Assembly: GCA_947000775.1 (NCBI GenBank)
Contig: CAMQGK010000334.1
Coordinates: 3,255,501-3,319,500, forward strand
DNA length: 64,000 bases
Direction: 5' to 3'
Origin: Pterois miles
Lineage: Eukaryota; Chordata; Actinopteri; Perciformes; Scorpaenidae
Both the position numbers and the translations under genes were made by a program. Within the stretch, counting starts at the first letter, position 1, and each line of letters starts with the position of its first letter. The notes under the pieces were generated by a model, which was given only the letters and a program-made list of their open reading frames with translations, made no database searches and was not told where the DNA came from. Of this stretch, positions 37,301 through 51,885 are shown piece after piece.

Positions 37301-40300
37301 CACACCACTAGATGCTGCCAAGTCCTCCACACTGTACCTTTAAACATCACGAAAATAAAAAACCTGTTTTCCATTATTGCGTATATACTAGAGATGGGAA
37401 TGTTTCAGGCAAAATTCCGAGCTGTTTGGTTCGCTAGTCATGGTTTGGTTTGTGTATGTATCGTTCGGTTCATTTGAAATAGGTTATGAGGCTGATTGTG
37501 TATTTTTTTCATCCCATTTATTGTCACACTAGAAATCAAGGCCTATGGACAGAGGCTGGGACACGATGGACAGGAATATGGCGTATCACACATGCAGTGT
37601 AACTGAAACTGTTGTTATTGGCTCAATTTCAGCGAGGGTGGACCAGATTTTACTGCGCATGTGTTGTACTGCCAAAGATATGATGCGTTGATGACACGTG
37701 ATCCAGCCTCCTTCCTTCTCAAACTTCTCAGACATGGATGACGTGCAGAGTACAGCTGTGATTCCGTTAAGGAAATGGCGAGTGGACATGATAAAGTACA
37801 GTCAGAGGATCCACCAGTATCGTTGCCCTCTGCTGAGTGGGAGTATTACAGATTTGGTGTTACGTATGACAGTGACGGGAAAAAAGTGGTGGATAAAACG
37901 TCAACTGTGTGTAAGCACTGAGCAACACGTGTGACTTATGCTAGCGGCAATACTTCTAATATGATGAATCATATACAGAAACATCACTCCGGTGTGTTCG
38001 TTGACAGCACAAGTAGGGGAGAGTCAGGGAGGTAAGAGCAACTCTTTCTCTCAGCAGCATTTAAACAGCCTCTACATGCAGAGCAAAAAACTTTATGTTG
38101 ATGGCCTTCGCCTCTGTTTTTTTCTTTTATTATTTTTTAAATATCAGGGAAAAGAGAGACATATGTTACTCTTGTTTAAAAAAGGTCTAGTGCTGGCTGC
38201 CCTGGTGCACTCTTTGTTGATGGCCTGAGCTTATAATTTGCTTTTTATTTATTAATTATTTTTAAATAAAAAAAGTGGCACTTGTTCCATATGTTAGCCC
38301 TGTCTACTGTTGTTCAGACAACAGTTGACTTATTTTGGCAATTAAATGAAAAGCTGTTCAAACTGAAATTGGAAATTGGCCTCCTTGCTGTACCATAAAT
38401 ACCGTTTACCGCTGTACCAAACCAAACCCTAAAACCGTGACCCAAAACCGTGATATGAACCGAACCGTGACTTTTACGAACAGTCCCACCCCTAGTATAT
38501 ACTGTCTAATAGAGAAGAGCAATCTGATTTGCACGTTACCAGATTTATAATAAGCTGCTGTGCCAACCTACCTTGTCAGACTCATACAGGCAGTGTATAA
38601 CTGAGTGAGAGATGTGTATGAAAGCTAGGAGATGACAAACTAACTCCGGTGATGTGGAGTATTGCACCTACAATTTTGCTGCCCTCTGTGATAAGTGCCA
38701 AATTACCCTTTAAACTTCGTCTTTCTAGAGAGCAGCACAGTTTGCAGTGTTAAGATCAGTTCTGGAGATCTTTGCCTCGAGATTTAGATAACACTTCTAA
38801 CCTTTGGAGTTAATCAAAGTAAACAGCAGCTGGTACCCAGAAGGATACTTGAAAATACAAATTGTGTATCTGGAATATTAAAACGCTGTAGTACACACTT
38901 TAGCAGGAAATTTACATAATTTTGTCCTAGAACATTTTTTCAAAAGTACAGTCAGTAAGTAACTGCCAACCCTCATGTGCAGCTGTTCCTCTGTTTCTTC
39001 ATAAGCACATTATTTATATGCCAGTAAACACCATCCTGTGTCATACAGGGCAAAGAAATCTAGCTTTCACAATGCAAACATTGTTGTAGAGTTACATAAT
39101 GCTAGACTAGTGTTGTAATGTAAAAGTGTAAATATTTCTAATATGTTCATGTTTAAAAAATGGATTCAATCATGAAACACATATCCCGAAAAGTAACGGT
39201 ACTCTGAATTTATTGTGTTTTCAGTGCATCCATCCATCTTGTAGCAAGAAATATAAATCTCCATAACTGTCTTTGAAGAATATGGAATCGTAATTGTTTC
39301 AGTATTATTGAACTAAATAGAAATATTTAAAACGAGGACTGTCAGTCAATTAAAACATTCAATCATGATTAATCAAATGAATGATTGTCTGTGATTATTT
39401 GCAATTAATCGCACATTTTTTATCAGTTCAAAATGTACCTTAAGGGGAGATTTGTCAAGTATTTGATACTCTTATCAACATGGGAGTGGACACATATTCT
39501 TGCTTTATGCAAATGTATGTATAGACTTTTTATTGGAAATCAATTACAGACACAAAACAATGTCAAATATTGTCCAGAAACCCTCACAGATACTGTATGT
39601 TGCATAAAAACATATGCCTGGCAAACTGCAGCTCAACGGACGACAGCTGTCAGTGTGTCAGTGTGCTGACTTGACTATGATCCAAAACTGCATGTGATTA
39701 TCATAAAGTGTCTGTGAAGGGGAGACTCGTGGGGTCCATAGAGAACCCATATTCATTTACATATCTTGAGGTCAGAGGTCAAGAGACTCCTTTGAAAACG
39801 GCCACAACAGCTTTTCCTCAACAAAAATTTAGCATATGTTTGAAACATTATATAACCCCTCCCGACAAGCTAGTCTGACAGGTTGGTATCAATTCATTCC
39901 TTAGGTTTTCGAGTTTCATATAATATCAGTATCATCACTCTTGCTTTACATTAATCTGTTAAAGAACTTAGTGCCGTAGTGCCATTCCGCTTTATTATTT
40001 TGAAACCAAAAAAAATCTACATTTGAATCCTAAAACATGCCAACATGATTTGAATTGTTGACATTTGTCCTTTGCTGTCTTTTTGTGTGTTTATTCTCTC
40101 TAAATTAGATTTATTTTATTTAATACCTGTGAGATTTCGCTATAATTCCATAAAGATATGCTATTTTCAGTAGCTTTACACATGTTGTTGATATTCATTT
40201 CACTGATGAGAAGCTGAAGGAGTCAGTAAACCTTTAAATGACACTACTCATTGAAACCAGCTTGGATCTGAGGTTTAGAAATATGAGTTTCAAGCACTCA

Positions 40301-43300
40301 GTATTAAATATATAACCATACACATAAAAGTAAAAGCCTGACCTCCTTTGGTTTAGTTTAAGGCAATACTCATAAGAGGTAAATCAATAAAAAGGGAAAT
40401 ATTTTTTTTTGAAAACAACAAAATAAAGGTAAACTTGGAAGTAGAAAAGTCACATCTGTAAATATATTATATTAGGGCTTTATATTAACCCCAGTTTGAA
40501 AACAAAAAAGTCAGGAAAGTGGGTGAGAGAGAGGAACAAGGAAGATGGTGGGAAAAGGATAGGAACATGGCAGAGGAACATGTAACTAATCAGAAATTGT
40601 GACCTGTTGTCTTTAGCATCATTGAGCATTGGGGGGAAAACAAACAGAAGAAAAGAAGCAGTCAAAGACAATTATCTGCTGGAAAACAGCACCCTTGGCA
40701 TAGTGGGTCAGATGCTACTGCTGTGATGGCCCATTTATCAAAGTAAAAACTTGGCATGTAATTTAGTTTTACTTCATCTTAGACTCCTCTGTTAAGTAGG
40801 TTTTAAAGGCTTTGCAACAGAAACTTGGTGTGAGGATAAGAATGAGTGAGACAGAGACAACTGTAGGGGATGCTGGGAGACAGAGGGGGAACAGACTTAC
40901 TTTAGCCAGCAGTGCCAGACGTTCTGTGGTTGATTTGAAAACTGCCATGTGCTGCTTTTTGTAGTGCTCCTCTGTCTTCTTTTCTGTCTGGATGCAAACA
41001 CGCAACATGTAAACATATGAACTTGATATGTCAGCCTAATTAATATCAGAAAAAAATAAAATGAATTACTACATTGATAGATCTTCCTACCTCATACTGT
41101 GCCGGACTCGGGGCTTCTATCAGTTCCTTGTTGTGGAAGAAGGAGTTACGTTGTGCAGTGGAGCCAAAGCCTCCTTTCCTGGTTCTCTCTAAAAATGCCT
41201 TTTTAAAACTCTCCTGGGCTAAACCATGCTCAAACACATTATAGGACCCCGGACCTGCACAGAGTACAGAAAGGTGGGATTATTGTCTGTAATCGTGTAG
41301 CGTATGCTTTTATACTGTCCTGAGATGAACTGGTCCAAGATCCTTGAGTGCTTACTTTCCCTCAAACCCTCTGTGTCCAAAGACACAGACATTAGACACA
41401 TGTAGCGTAGGTGTAACTTTGGCTTAGTATCTGTAGTTCTGGCAGTGTACGTGTAGAGTTTGCTTTCACTGACAATGACGCCTGCGCTACACCTGCGCTA
41501 CAACAGATTTCATGTGGAGACACTTGTGTTACTGCTATTTTAATAGCTGTCTCAACAGTACAGTAGCATGTCTGCATGTGTGAATGCCTGCTTTGGTAAC
41601 AGCTTGAGAAGAAAAAGCTCCAAAACATAGACGAATGATTCTCCTATTTTATATAATTTTTTTTTTTTTAATACCATGGCTGAAAAAGCCCTGCGCATTA
41701 CAACTTTAGAAAACATCCACAAGCAATTTAGAGCCCCAAGCAAATGAAGAAAACATTTTCATGAATTTGAAGACAAGGATACCGTATGCAGAGTTTATAA
41801 ATATGATACAAATACAGAAAACACAAGTAAACACAGAAATGCAGCAATATGCTAGGTCACATTTTGCTGGCAAAATCAAAAACAAAATGTCTGATTTGTT
41901 TGTTTGTTTGTTTTTTCCATCTGCTATCCACTATATGTCTGTCACCTGCACTTTAACACCACATCAATGTAATCTCTCCAGAAAAATCACAGGATGCCAT
42001 CAAATTCAATCATACAAGGAGACATTTTGAAATGAGAGCATAAAAACAGGTCTAAATGTTAGTGTGGTGGTAAAAGTCTGAGTTTTTTTTTTTTTTTTTT
42101 TACATAAATGGCTGCTGTTCAGGCCTCAGCAATAAATTAAATACATATCGATTTTTTATGAACTTAAGCAATATTCTGAGCCCCAATTTGTAAGATAAAA
42201 AAACATAATTTTAAACCTATTTCAGACTTTCAGTCTCTAATTTCAAAGGCGTAATGCAGGCATTGGAAATGACTCATACCTCTATAACATAATGGTTTAC
42301 TCTTGGGACAATACAAGCGTGCACACGCATACTGTTCACATCAGAAGTCAAGTCCCTTTCAGTTCATTTTAAAACGTTAATACAAGCTGCAAAGTAGCAC
42401 TTAATTTTAATTATAACTTGTTAGATTGGATATAATGACTATGTCAAGTTCAAATCTGAACTTTTCAAGAGCATGGGTTGAAAACCACAAAACAATGCTA
42501 ACAAATACTGTCCTCAGACAAGCCACAGCTATTAACTCGAGGAGTTAGACCCAAGTTAAAAAATAATCGAACCAATTAAATGTGTAAGAAATCTGTGCAT
42601 AACAGGGCAAAAACCTAATATCATTTTTTTTAACATCTGAATTGAGGTTTTCAAATGAAGCGCTGTCTGTCATCACATTTGATGATGTTATCACCCTAAA
42701 AAAAAGTCAGAAAAATATGATTTTGTGTTATTGTGGTTTGACGCATCCCTTTGTGTGCAGCAAGCGGGAGAGCAAACAGATTTTTGACCTCAGTGAAATG
42801 TTTTTGAAAGACTAAATGCCAACAAATATGGATTGAAGCAGGATTTTTTGTTAGATTAAAAACCTGTTGTGAATTTTGGAAATGACTACATGTATCTTTT
42901 CTCAATACATTTGTACTTTTGGACTGAATGAAGTCAACGAATGTCAAGTTTATGAATGAAGCTTTAAAGCTCCAAACTAGTCGGTACAACCTCTGTGCAA
43001 AGCAACATTTTCTGTTAACAATGCTAGATCTCTCTAAAAGCAAAAACTGAAATACATCTCTAAAATGTAACTCCATGTATCAAAGAGGAATATCACTTTG
43101 AATAGCATTCAAGTTGAACACAGCAAAGACTGGAACACACACAACCATACACACACTGACCTGGTGTGGAGCATATTTTGTGGTCATGAGTAAAGCGCAC
43201 TGCGGTGACGCCAAATGGGCTTTTCTTCACTCCCGTTTTCCTCTTCAGTAGCTCCAGAGCACAGCGCGGGTCATTATATACACCAACAGGGGGCGACTCT

Positions 43301-44252
43301 TCTTTCGCAGGGCTAAACCTCTAATGGAGGGAGATAAAAGGGAATGAGACAGATAAAGCTTAGACACTGAAACACTGAACTTGTACAATTTCATGATTAA
43401 AAGCACTTTCTATTGATGTAACGGAGATGAGCACTGTTTTAAATAACCCACTTATTTTCTCTAACCAATGCTCATCTGGAACACCAAAACAAACCCAGCT
43501 GTGAATATTTGTTATATCCACAGGAGCACAAAATGACATCTCACAGTCAAAGATACCAAGCAGAGACAGAACCTGACCAAATACAGCCTGAATGCCCACA
43601 GCCCACATGCAAACAAGACTAATAGTCTATAATCACACTATCAGCCTTGTGGTGATTTAGTGCTCACCACACACCAGAAAGCAAAATTGAGGTGTGGATT
43701 ATGGACGGAGGTGACCATGTCTTTATCAAATTTTTATCCTTAGTGGCCATAAAACACACTAAAAGTGAAATGGGAGAACAGAAAAGACAAAAAAGAAAGA
43801 AATGCGTGAGAGAAAAGGAAACAGTAAAAAGACTAGACAGAACAAAGTGGTAAGATGAGGAAAAAGAAAATGAGAGATGGGTAAACAGCATCTCCAGCTC
43901 AAACATAATGATGCACACAATCAGGTATGTCATGTTCTTTGACTATTTTGCTGATATCAGAGCTGATTCAGCGCTGCGACTGCTTGCCAGCTTCACTTCC
44001 AGCGCATAAATGTGTTTATCTGATTGCCTATTATAACAACACAGGCAATCATGGGACCGAAAGCAGATAAGATGCCTTTTCAGTCAAAATTACTGAGGGT
44101 GAACTGTGTTTCAATGTAACTCCAAATTTCTCTTCAGCCTCTCACAACTGAACCATTCAGCAGGCTGTTATCAAAAGCAATAGATGAATAAAAAGAACTT
44201 GATTACTTCAAATACCAGCAAGTCCACATTAACAATGCCATGCCCACACGGC

Positions 44253-44342
<90 letters not shown>

Positions 44343-47300
44343 CAGTTCAGATGACATTCAAACTATAGGAATGATCTTAAATTTAAGCCATATTTTGGAC
44401 ACATGCCAATCATTGATTTGCACTTTCCATTTAAACAAGATGCAGCCTATGGAAAATGAGTTGTGGGGTAATGAAAATGGTGTTAGTAATGCACAGTTGA
44501 ATTATTGAGCTTTTAGTCAAAAAGGAGAAATGAGAAAAGAAGAAGTAAGGAGGTGCAGCTGGGGGAGGAAATGGAGAGAGGAGAAGACATGCTGTTTCAA
44601 GGCCAAAACAAACAGTGTTCACTCAAAGTCAAAGCTGGGGTTTGTGGCCATCTGTCAATCCAACGCTGCCCTACTGGCTTTGATAATGTCTTATTCATGG
44701 GCACATTTTTCCCTCTCTTGAATTTAGTGACCCTGCTTTGTTAGAATATCACATACAGTATGTCAGGAAATGCCACAGGAGTACTTTTGATTATCACGCC
44801 AAGAGCCAACATGTTGTCCATGCAAGGCGCCTCTGTGGGTACCTCGGTGACAGACCGTCTTCACATCTGTTAATGTGGATTAATGACGGACTGATGGAAC
44901 AACACAAGTACTGTAAGGCTGGGTGTCCATATAGCATTTTTCTCTAGCAGAAAAGCGTTGGCGGGGCGCTTCATCAAAAACGCGCTCCCAGTGCGACTCT
45001 GAAAACATTCTTAAGAGATTTTCAACTAGAAGCACTTGGAGCGACCGAACAAAAACAAAAAGCTGCAACGCTCTGAGGAAAAGACGCTGGGTGCAGTGCT
45101 TTTTCTCTAGGCGGCTGTGTGTGCTCTCTCCTCACTGGGAACAACTGAAAAAAGCCCACATGCCCTTCTGGCACCAAACGAAACCTCACTTTCACTGTTA
45201 AGTTTAGACTGAGCGTGGAGAGATAGCATATTACATATAAAAATAATGCAAAGACACAAATCCACCCTTGGTTACACGAAAAAGGCAAAGATGCATCCCC
45301 GCAGGTTGAATAACACACCTTTGGTTCTACACAGTTTTGTAAAATTTATCAGAATGAGTAATTCTTTCAGTTGCATCATTTTGGATGTCATGTATTATAT
45401 ATATATATATATTGTATGTATTATATATAAATTTGCCAAAAGATTATATGCTAAAAAGTAAATAACTTTACATTACATTATGATGTTTTGTTCTTCCAGA
45501 ATCCAAAATCTTCCAGTTTACATGATAATGTTTATGTATGGTACCTACAATTGCTATTTTTGTGCATTTTTGACTTTATGTAAAAGGTTGTAATGCAGCA
45601 AGAGAGAAAATGGTGTCCAAGGACACAAGGGACTCAAGGATGAGACAACATGTGAATGGAAAGGATGTCTTTGAGAGCAAATAACCATAAATGAAGACAA
45701 TGGAAACAGGAGTAGAGGGGAGGAATGAGAATGATAAATGTGTGAAAAAAAAACGAGTCTTGTAACCTTAAAAAAATCAAGAATAAAAGAGGCAATAGAA
45801 TGGGAGCTAATGGAGAAACAGAAAGGGAAATGGGGGATGAGTGGGGGGGGAGGAGAATCGAGGAAATGGCATGTTCTCGCAAAGCGTGAGATGCTTGTGA
45901 TGATGCTTTGATCGAACTCAAATGGAAGGAGTCTCTGCCCGTTTGTCCTTCGATTTTCTCAACAGCCGTTCATCCGATCGACTTCACACTTGGCAGGTGT
46001 ATTGCTCTTAAGACAAGACATATTTATTAGTAGTGTGTTACTGTGTGAAGTATTGTGAGGAGGGGGGACCACTATTAGCTGTCACACCGCCGAAAGGCAT
46101 GCTGGCTGTAGCTCACTGTCAATGTTCGTGTGAGCTTTTGCACACAAATTGCGCGTATACTGAAGACAATGGAGTAGAATCGCTGCTGGGTCTTTGTGGT
46201 AATCACAAATTGGGCTCATTCAATCTTGTGAGGGGCTCATTGCATGGGTAGAATGCCATCTCAAAAAAGTACAAAATGCAAGGCTCCCTCAAAAATAATC
46301 CGAGCCACTCTGTAGTGTTTGAACAAATTTAAAATGTCATTACTTTACATGGCAATAGTTGTTTAAAATAACCAACGTGTTGCGACCAACATAGGTCTTC
46401 AACGGGGTCATTAGGGGATGCAATTAAGTCAGGTGTATTGCTGAGGGATTAAGGAAGCGCATTGTTTGTGACGTTGTTTGGATGAGCGATTCTCAGAAAA
46501 GCTACAAGCAGCAACACCAGTGGCCCAGCGTTCAGCCCGTTCTGAACAAGGCACGTTTTGAATAGGCACTGTACTAGTATTAGGAAATTGGGAAGTCAAA
46601 GGGAGGACAGAGAGGCGAGAGCTGGAAGATTCCAGCTGTTCCTCTTATCTTCTCCTCCCTCCTTCCTTCACTCCCTCCTTCCCTCGTTTCCTCTCCATCC
46701 GTCCGCAGGCTAACAGTGTCAGATGGAGCCAGACTCACAGGGAGACAGAAGATCTAAGAAAACTGTCGCTCTTAGTTCTGCATGGGAGATGACTTGTGAC
46801 TTGTGCGCACATACACACACTCGCGCTCACAGAGTTCCTCGGTGGGTGTCAGTGACGACATCACAGGGTCGACGCGCTAACACAGCATGTGGCCAGGGAA
46901 ATTAGGTCAGAGCAAACTATGACACCCACCCACCCACACCCACACCCACACACACACACACACACACACATCAAATGAACCCACGGCTCTTGCATCAGCT
47001 GTTTACACCGAGAAACTACCAAGATATTTTATATTTCAGGCGTCATTAAAGTAATTTCAGTGCGTGTGTTTAAGTGTATACGTGAAAATGTGGGTGTGTT
47101 CATTTGCATGCATGTCAGCAGCAGCGCTGTCATGTCTGTCTGCAGATGAAATTCTCGCGTGTCTATGTCTGAATTTTCAACGTGTGTGAGAGCATACACC
47201 GTCACATTGTGCGTGTGTGTCAGAGTGATAATTAAAATATCAGTCAGAGAGATTCACAGGAGGGAATCTGTGGGGCAGCGCCACAGAGGAGTTCAGCTAT

Positions 47301-50300
47301 TCCTGAGACATAAAACTACACAATTTCACATCCTTCATCTCTGCTCCTCTGAGCCTCTTAATAAACTCATCTTCACCTTCATCTGAAGAAACCCTCCACT
47401 CCCAGCACATCAATTAAACAAGCAAAGCCTGGCTCAGTGTCTTGGATCTGGAACTTAATCTTAAGTATTCCATATTAAAATCCAGTCTCCTTTGAGAAAT
47501 TGTAAAGTGAATATATTAGCCCTCCATAGATCATGTCTGAGAAGCCTTTTCAATATGGTGTGATTGTTTTCTCTGTGTATAGTGCATTATGTAGAGTAAT
47601 ACCACTAAATCTATGGATGCAAATCTGTTATCTTAGCCAGTTAAATCAATACATGTGCATGATGAGCTCCAGTCTGATCTGCATTATTACAGCAAATGTG
47701 CAAGCTAAATTACTTTTATGCATAGCTTCATGAGGATACAAAGCTACTTCTTACAGACAGTGAATGTTACTGCTGTTTCTTACAGCTGTACGAATCAATA
47801 TTCTTATTAACAATGGATCAAATGAGTAATCACCCAACAGCGAAGCTGTCCTCAGCCCTACAAAGCATAGTATAACTCACTATTTTGGTTTTACGGCCCA
47901 CAACTTGATTGTTTGCTTCAGCGTCGGCGTTCTCGTCAATCTCATTTTCAGCCACAGCAGCCAGCTGTTTTTTGAATACTGGATTTACATTTGTCAGGTT
48001 ACCAGAAACAAGAAACTAAGTGAATCCTAATCTGCTGTAAATAGGCAACTGTTGGCTAACAAGTTCGCCATATCAACTTTATAAGGAGATAAAAGGTTTA
48101 CAGTTTGTTGCTCTGCCCCCAAGTGGCCAAAACATTAACGAACGCAGGTTTAAACCAAAGCCTAGCCCCATGAGATACATTATAATGCCTAGTTCACACT
48201 ACATGACTTTAACCTTGGTTTTCCACTCTCAGAGTTTTTGGAGCTCCTAGACAAAAGCCCCAGATCACAGGCAAATCTGCACAGACGCATTCCAGATGTG
48301 TAGCACGCTAAGTGCCTGGAGCTGTCAGGGAGCTACAGACAATAAGATCACAAGACACGGGTTGAGGGGAAACCTCAAGAAGGGGTCGCCTATAACAATA
48401 GGAACTTTACTGCACTATTCGTGTTGTGAACGCAACACAGACCAAAGTTATTGTCTTACCATGGACGTTGGACGTTTGCATGAATAAACATAATTCATAA
48501 CTAGAGGTCGACCGATATGAGTTTTTTATGGCCGACGCTGATGCGGTTTCTTTCTTCGATATGTAATGCCAAATTTTTTTTGGCCGATGCAGATGCCTTT
48601 GGCTGGTTTTGTTTTTTTTTCCTCCATCTGATAAAATAACAGCTTAATAATAGGAAATGATACAGAAAGTTTCTTAAGTAAACATTTATTGAACAACACT
48701 TATGGTCGGTCTCTCCAATCTGCATTTCGTGTGTTTGCAGATTAAGCCCGATTTAAACTCCAAATTAGCCGCCCCAAAATCATTAATGGGGTTAATGGCT
48801 GTCAATCTGCCTGTCGGACAATTTTGGTCAAAGTTTGAGCAGTTCCATGGTCCAATGTCAAACTGAAGTCTTGAGACTGCTGTTAATGTAAAACTGAAGA
48901 TACTGTCTGCATCTTCCAGCCGTCTGTGGCTCCATCATTTTCTTTTTTCTTCATTTCCATTCATAGTAAAATTACACAGAGCTACCTTTCTTGTGAATTT
49001 CTCCACTGTGGGACCAACAAAGGAATATCTTATCTTATCTTCTCCCTTTTTGTCATCTTAGAAGAGATTAGTGTAGTTCTGGAGTCATATTCTGCTGACT
49101 GCATGCAGACAGTAAATCAATGCAACAGGAAGGTGAAAGCAAAAAAACAACAACACTGAAATAGACCCTGGTGGATGAACGCTGTGCTAAAGTTGCTTGA
49201 GAAAGAACCTGCTCTATACAACCTGAAGGGCCTCCACACAGAGCCAAATCTGAATGGCTTTATTGTCAACTATGTGTAGCTCTGTTTGCATTGTACCTCA
49301 GTCTGAGACAGGAAGGGGCACGCGACTTTTGGCAGGTTTCCGCTGGACTTCACAGGCTTCTCAAACTGACTTCTGATGTGGTACTGGCCCGGACCAGGAA
49401 CTCCCTGATGGGAAGCACAAATCAAGAAATGTACAATAAGTACAAGGTGATATTTGTAGTCAAGTACTTTGGTGACATAGCTTTTCATGTAGCTGCATCA
49501 TTTAGAAGATAAGGAGGGAGTATGAAGAAGCAAAAAAGAGACATTGAGAGGAAAAGGGAGAAAAGGACAGAGATTTGCTTTGATTTCTCTATTTCTGGGG
49601 GAAATGAAGGGCACACAGAAGAAGTAAACACTACTACTGTATGAAGATGAACTGAAAGAAATGAAAAATGAAGCAGATGCTGCTCTTCAATTAAGTCATT
49701 TAAGTTTAAAAAACAGACAGAGACCAGAAGATGAACTAAACGTGTGCATTTTTGCTCTTTTCATAAGACTGCAGCGCCATTTCAGTGCAGTAATTACTGT
49801 AACAAGCAAACCGGCTAACAGCACCAGACCTCACACTTACAGAGGTGCTGACAGTGAGAGGTAACGAAACACAAACAAACACACACAAGTCCACATTCTC
49901 CAGTGCAGAGCCAGGACATTTTTGTATCTGTGGTAAACCAAAACGGTTGCTGGGCCACAGGTGATTTAACTAGGTTTGCAGTAAAAATAGCAGGGATTTC
50001 TGTGGAGATTGGTAGCAGTTACACCCAAATCTTGAGGGGTGAACAGTGGTGATTATCAGCACAATATGTCTTCCCTGTGCCTTAGCACGGCTCAATCTTT
50101 ATTCATGAACAATGCCTACAATGTCTTCTTGGCAGAAAAAGTTTCTTGTTCTTGAAATCTGAAATGTCACATCCAGACACACAGTATGCTGATGTAACGT
50201 TAAGCTGCCACTGAGAAGGCCACTTGTGTTTTGACCATTTTCAGCTCTGTGACAGACCTTTTTGAAGTATTTCTTTGTGACATGCTTGGTTGAACCTGTA

Positions 50301-51815
50301 CACCTCATCGCTGCCTTTCATATAAGGAAACGCTTTACTCAACTCTTGAATACAGGAAGAACTTCCTGAACAGGTCTGCTATTTTTTTCTTTTCATCAGT
50401 CATGAGGATACGTCATGGCAAGGTGCAATATGGACTCAAATATGGGTCAATAAGATTTTGAGATTGCAAAATGATGAATTTGAAAAATTATTAAATCGTA
50501 ATGACCTATATTGCACATACATTTGATCTGATTTATTATTGTGTCATGCATAAATAATATGCCCAGCCCAAACGGGCTTACAAGACATCATTATTTAGAA
50601 AAAATAAAAAAGAGACTAAGGCAGAAATCGGAGTAGCAGCATAAATAAATAATAGTAAAGTAATAAGTAAACCATCCTGATGTTTTTTCCAAGCTTGAGA
50701 AAAAGAAGTACCTAACTTACATTAAAATTACACAGCCATTTCAACTTGTCATCATCCAAGCACCAAAACATCTCTAGATTTTGAACCTACATTTCATTTA
50801 AAATAGGAGTTCGTAACTCATCATAGAATGGACAACACAAAAGAAAAAGTGATTCATTTTCAACTTTTTGTAACTCGCATACTTCACACGTAGAGTAGGG
50901 CTGTACGATTATGGCCAAAATGCCAGTTACAATTATCACTACTGAGATCACAATGATTTATCATGATTATCAATTAACTTTAGGGACAAAATATTTCTAT
51001 TACACTTTCACATTTAAATAAACAGAGTACTGTTTTCACTTCCACGTGACCTTACATTCCTGCTAAGATCTTTTCATCAAAATAAGACTTAAGGTAACGT
51101 TCTACTACACCTGAAGTCAATGCTCTTTTTACACAATTTGTGTTGTTTCTGTTAAAACAAGTAATATTCAGTATATTCATTTTTTCTCAGACTGCTGCTC
51201 TAGGGTACGCACGCAGAAGGCATGACAGCTCCCCAAAAGTGAAGCCAAAACATTTTGGTCACCCCTGGTGGCTGTTAGTTTCACCAGGGCTTGATTTGAT
51301 ATGCAGCAGAGTTTTTAAACCTTTTAAAACATTTTAGCCTGGCTCAGGTGTTTGCTTAGTTTTAAGGTAGATAATACCAGATCTAGTGTTGTGTAGTAAG
51401 TTATTTTTTCCCCTCTTTTCAGTGGGAGAAATAACGTTTCCCACTTTCTAATAATAGCAAGCACTGCAAACATTACAGCATCCTCCACGATAATGTTAAA
51501 ATACAATTCACAACATGTTTTAAGATGAACTGACAGTGAACTTCACATTTAAACGGTAATATCGGGCATTGCACCAATACAACTCCATCTGTTTTGCTTT
51601 TGAAAGCGGGGATACACGCAATAATGGTTTGCTAAAGTGGTTTGCTCAGCTGTTGCCCTTGCCATGTCCGAATGTCTATTTGATGAGGAAATCCCACACA
51701 CAGATTCTGTGGGACACCAGCAGCCCCACCCATTAGAGGCAGACTGTCTGCTGATCTCTAGGAAGTAAAGGTGTTTGTCCTGAGTGTCCCCACTGTGGGT
51801 AATGACCCATCTGGT

Positions 51816-51885
<70 letters not shown>

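Larger units (their letters stand above)
9164..40900 (-). other. 31.7-kb intron between stpg2 exons w8 and w9
   Basis: The donor GTAAGT lies at 40900 and the acceptor CTGCAG ends at 9164. Most recognised transposon relics of the window lie here and are listed separately. Stretches where I see nothing recognisable include 10850-12300 (one AT/homeobox-site-rich patch), 15000-15950, 17140-18440, 21000-22200, 23900-25680, 31900-35930 and 38510-39320. No PG-family exon was recognised in it. Ends and phase fit a single intron, though a 0/0 exon could be hidden. Confidence 0.75.
43321..49296 (-). other. intron between stpg2 exons w5 and w6 (5976 bp)
   Basis: GTACAA donor at 49296 and CATTAG acceptor ending at 43321. 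It holds a long CA run (44254-44340), probable MITEs (44915-45110, 45930-46255, 48500-48790) and a LINE tail (48990-49043). A pyrimidine/CA patch lies at 46640-46970. The remaining stretches show nothing recognisable. Confidence 0.85.

Noticed and set aside
42696..43076. 126-codon minus-strand frame inside the w6-w7 intron
   Set aside because: It lies wholly within a well-supported intron. It has no recognised family and no PG motif, and its composition fits AT-rich chance sequence.
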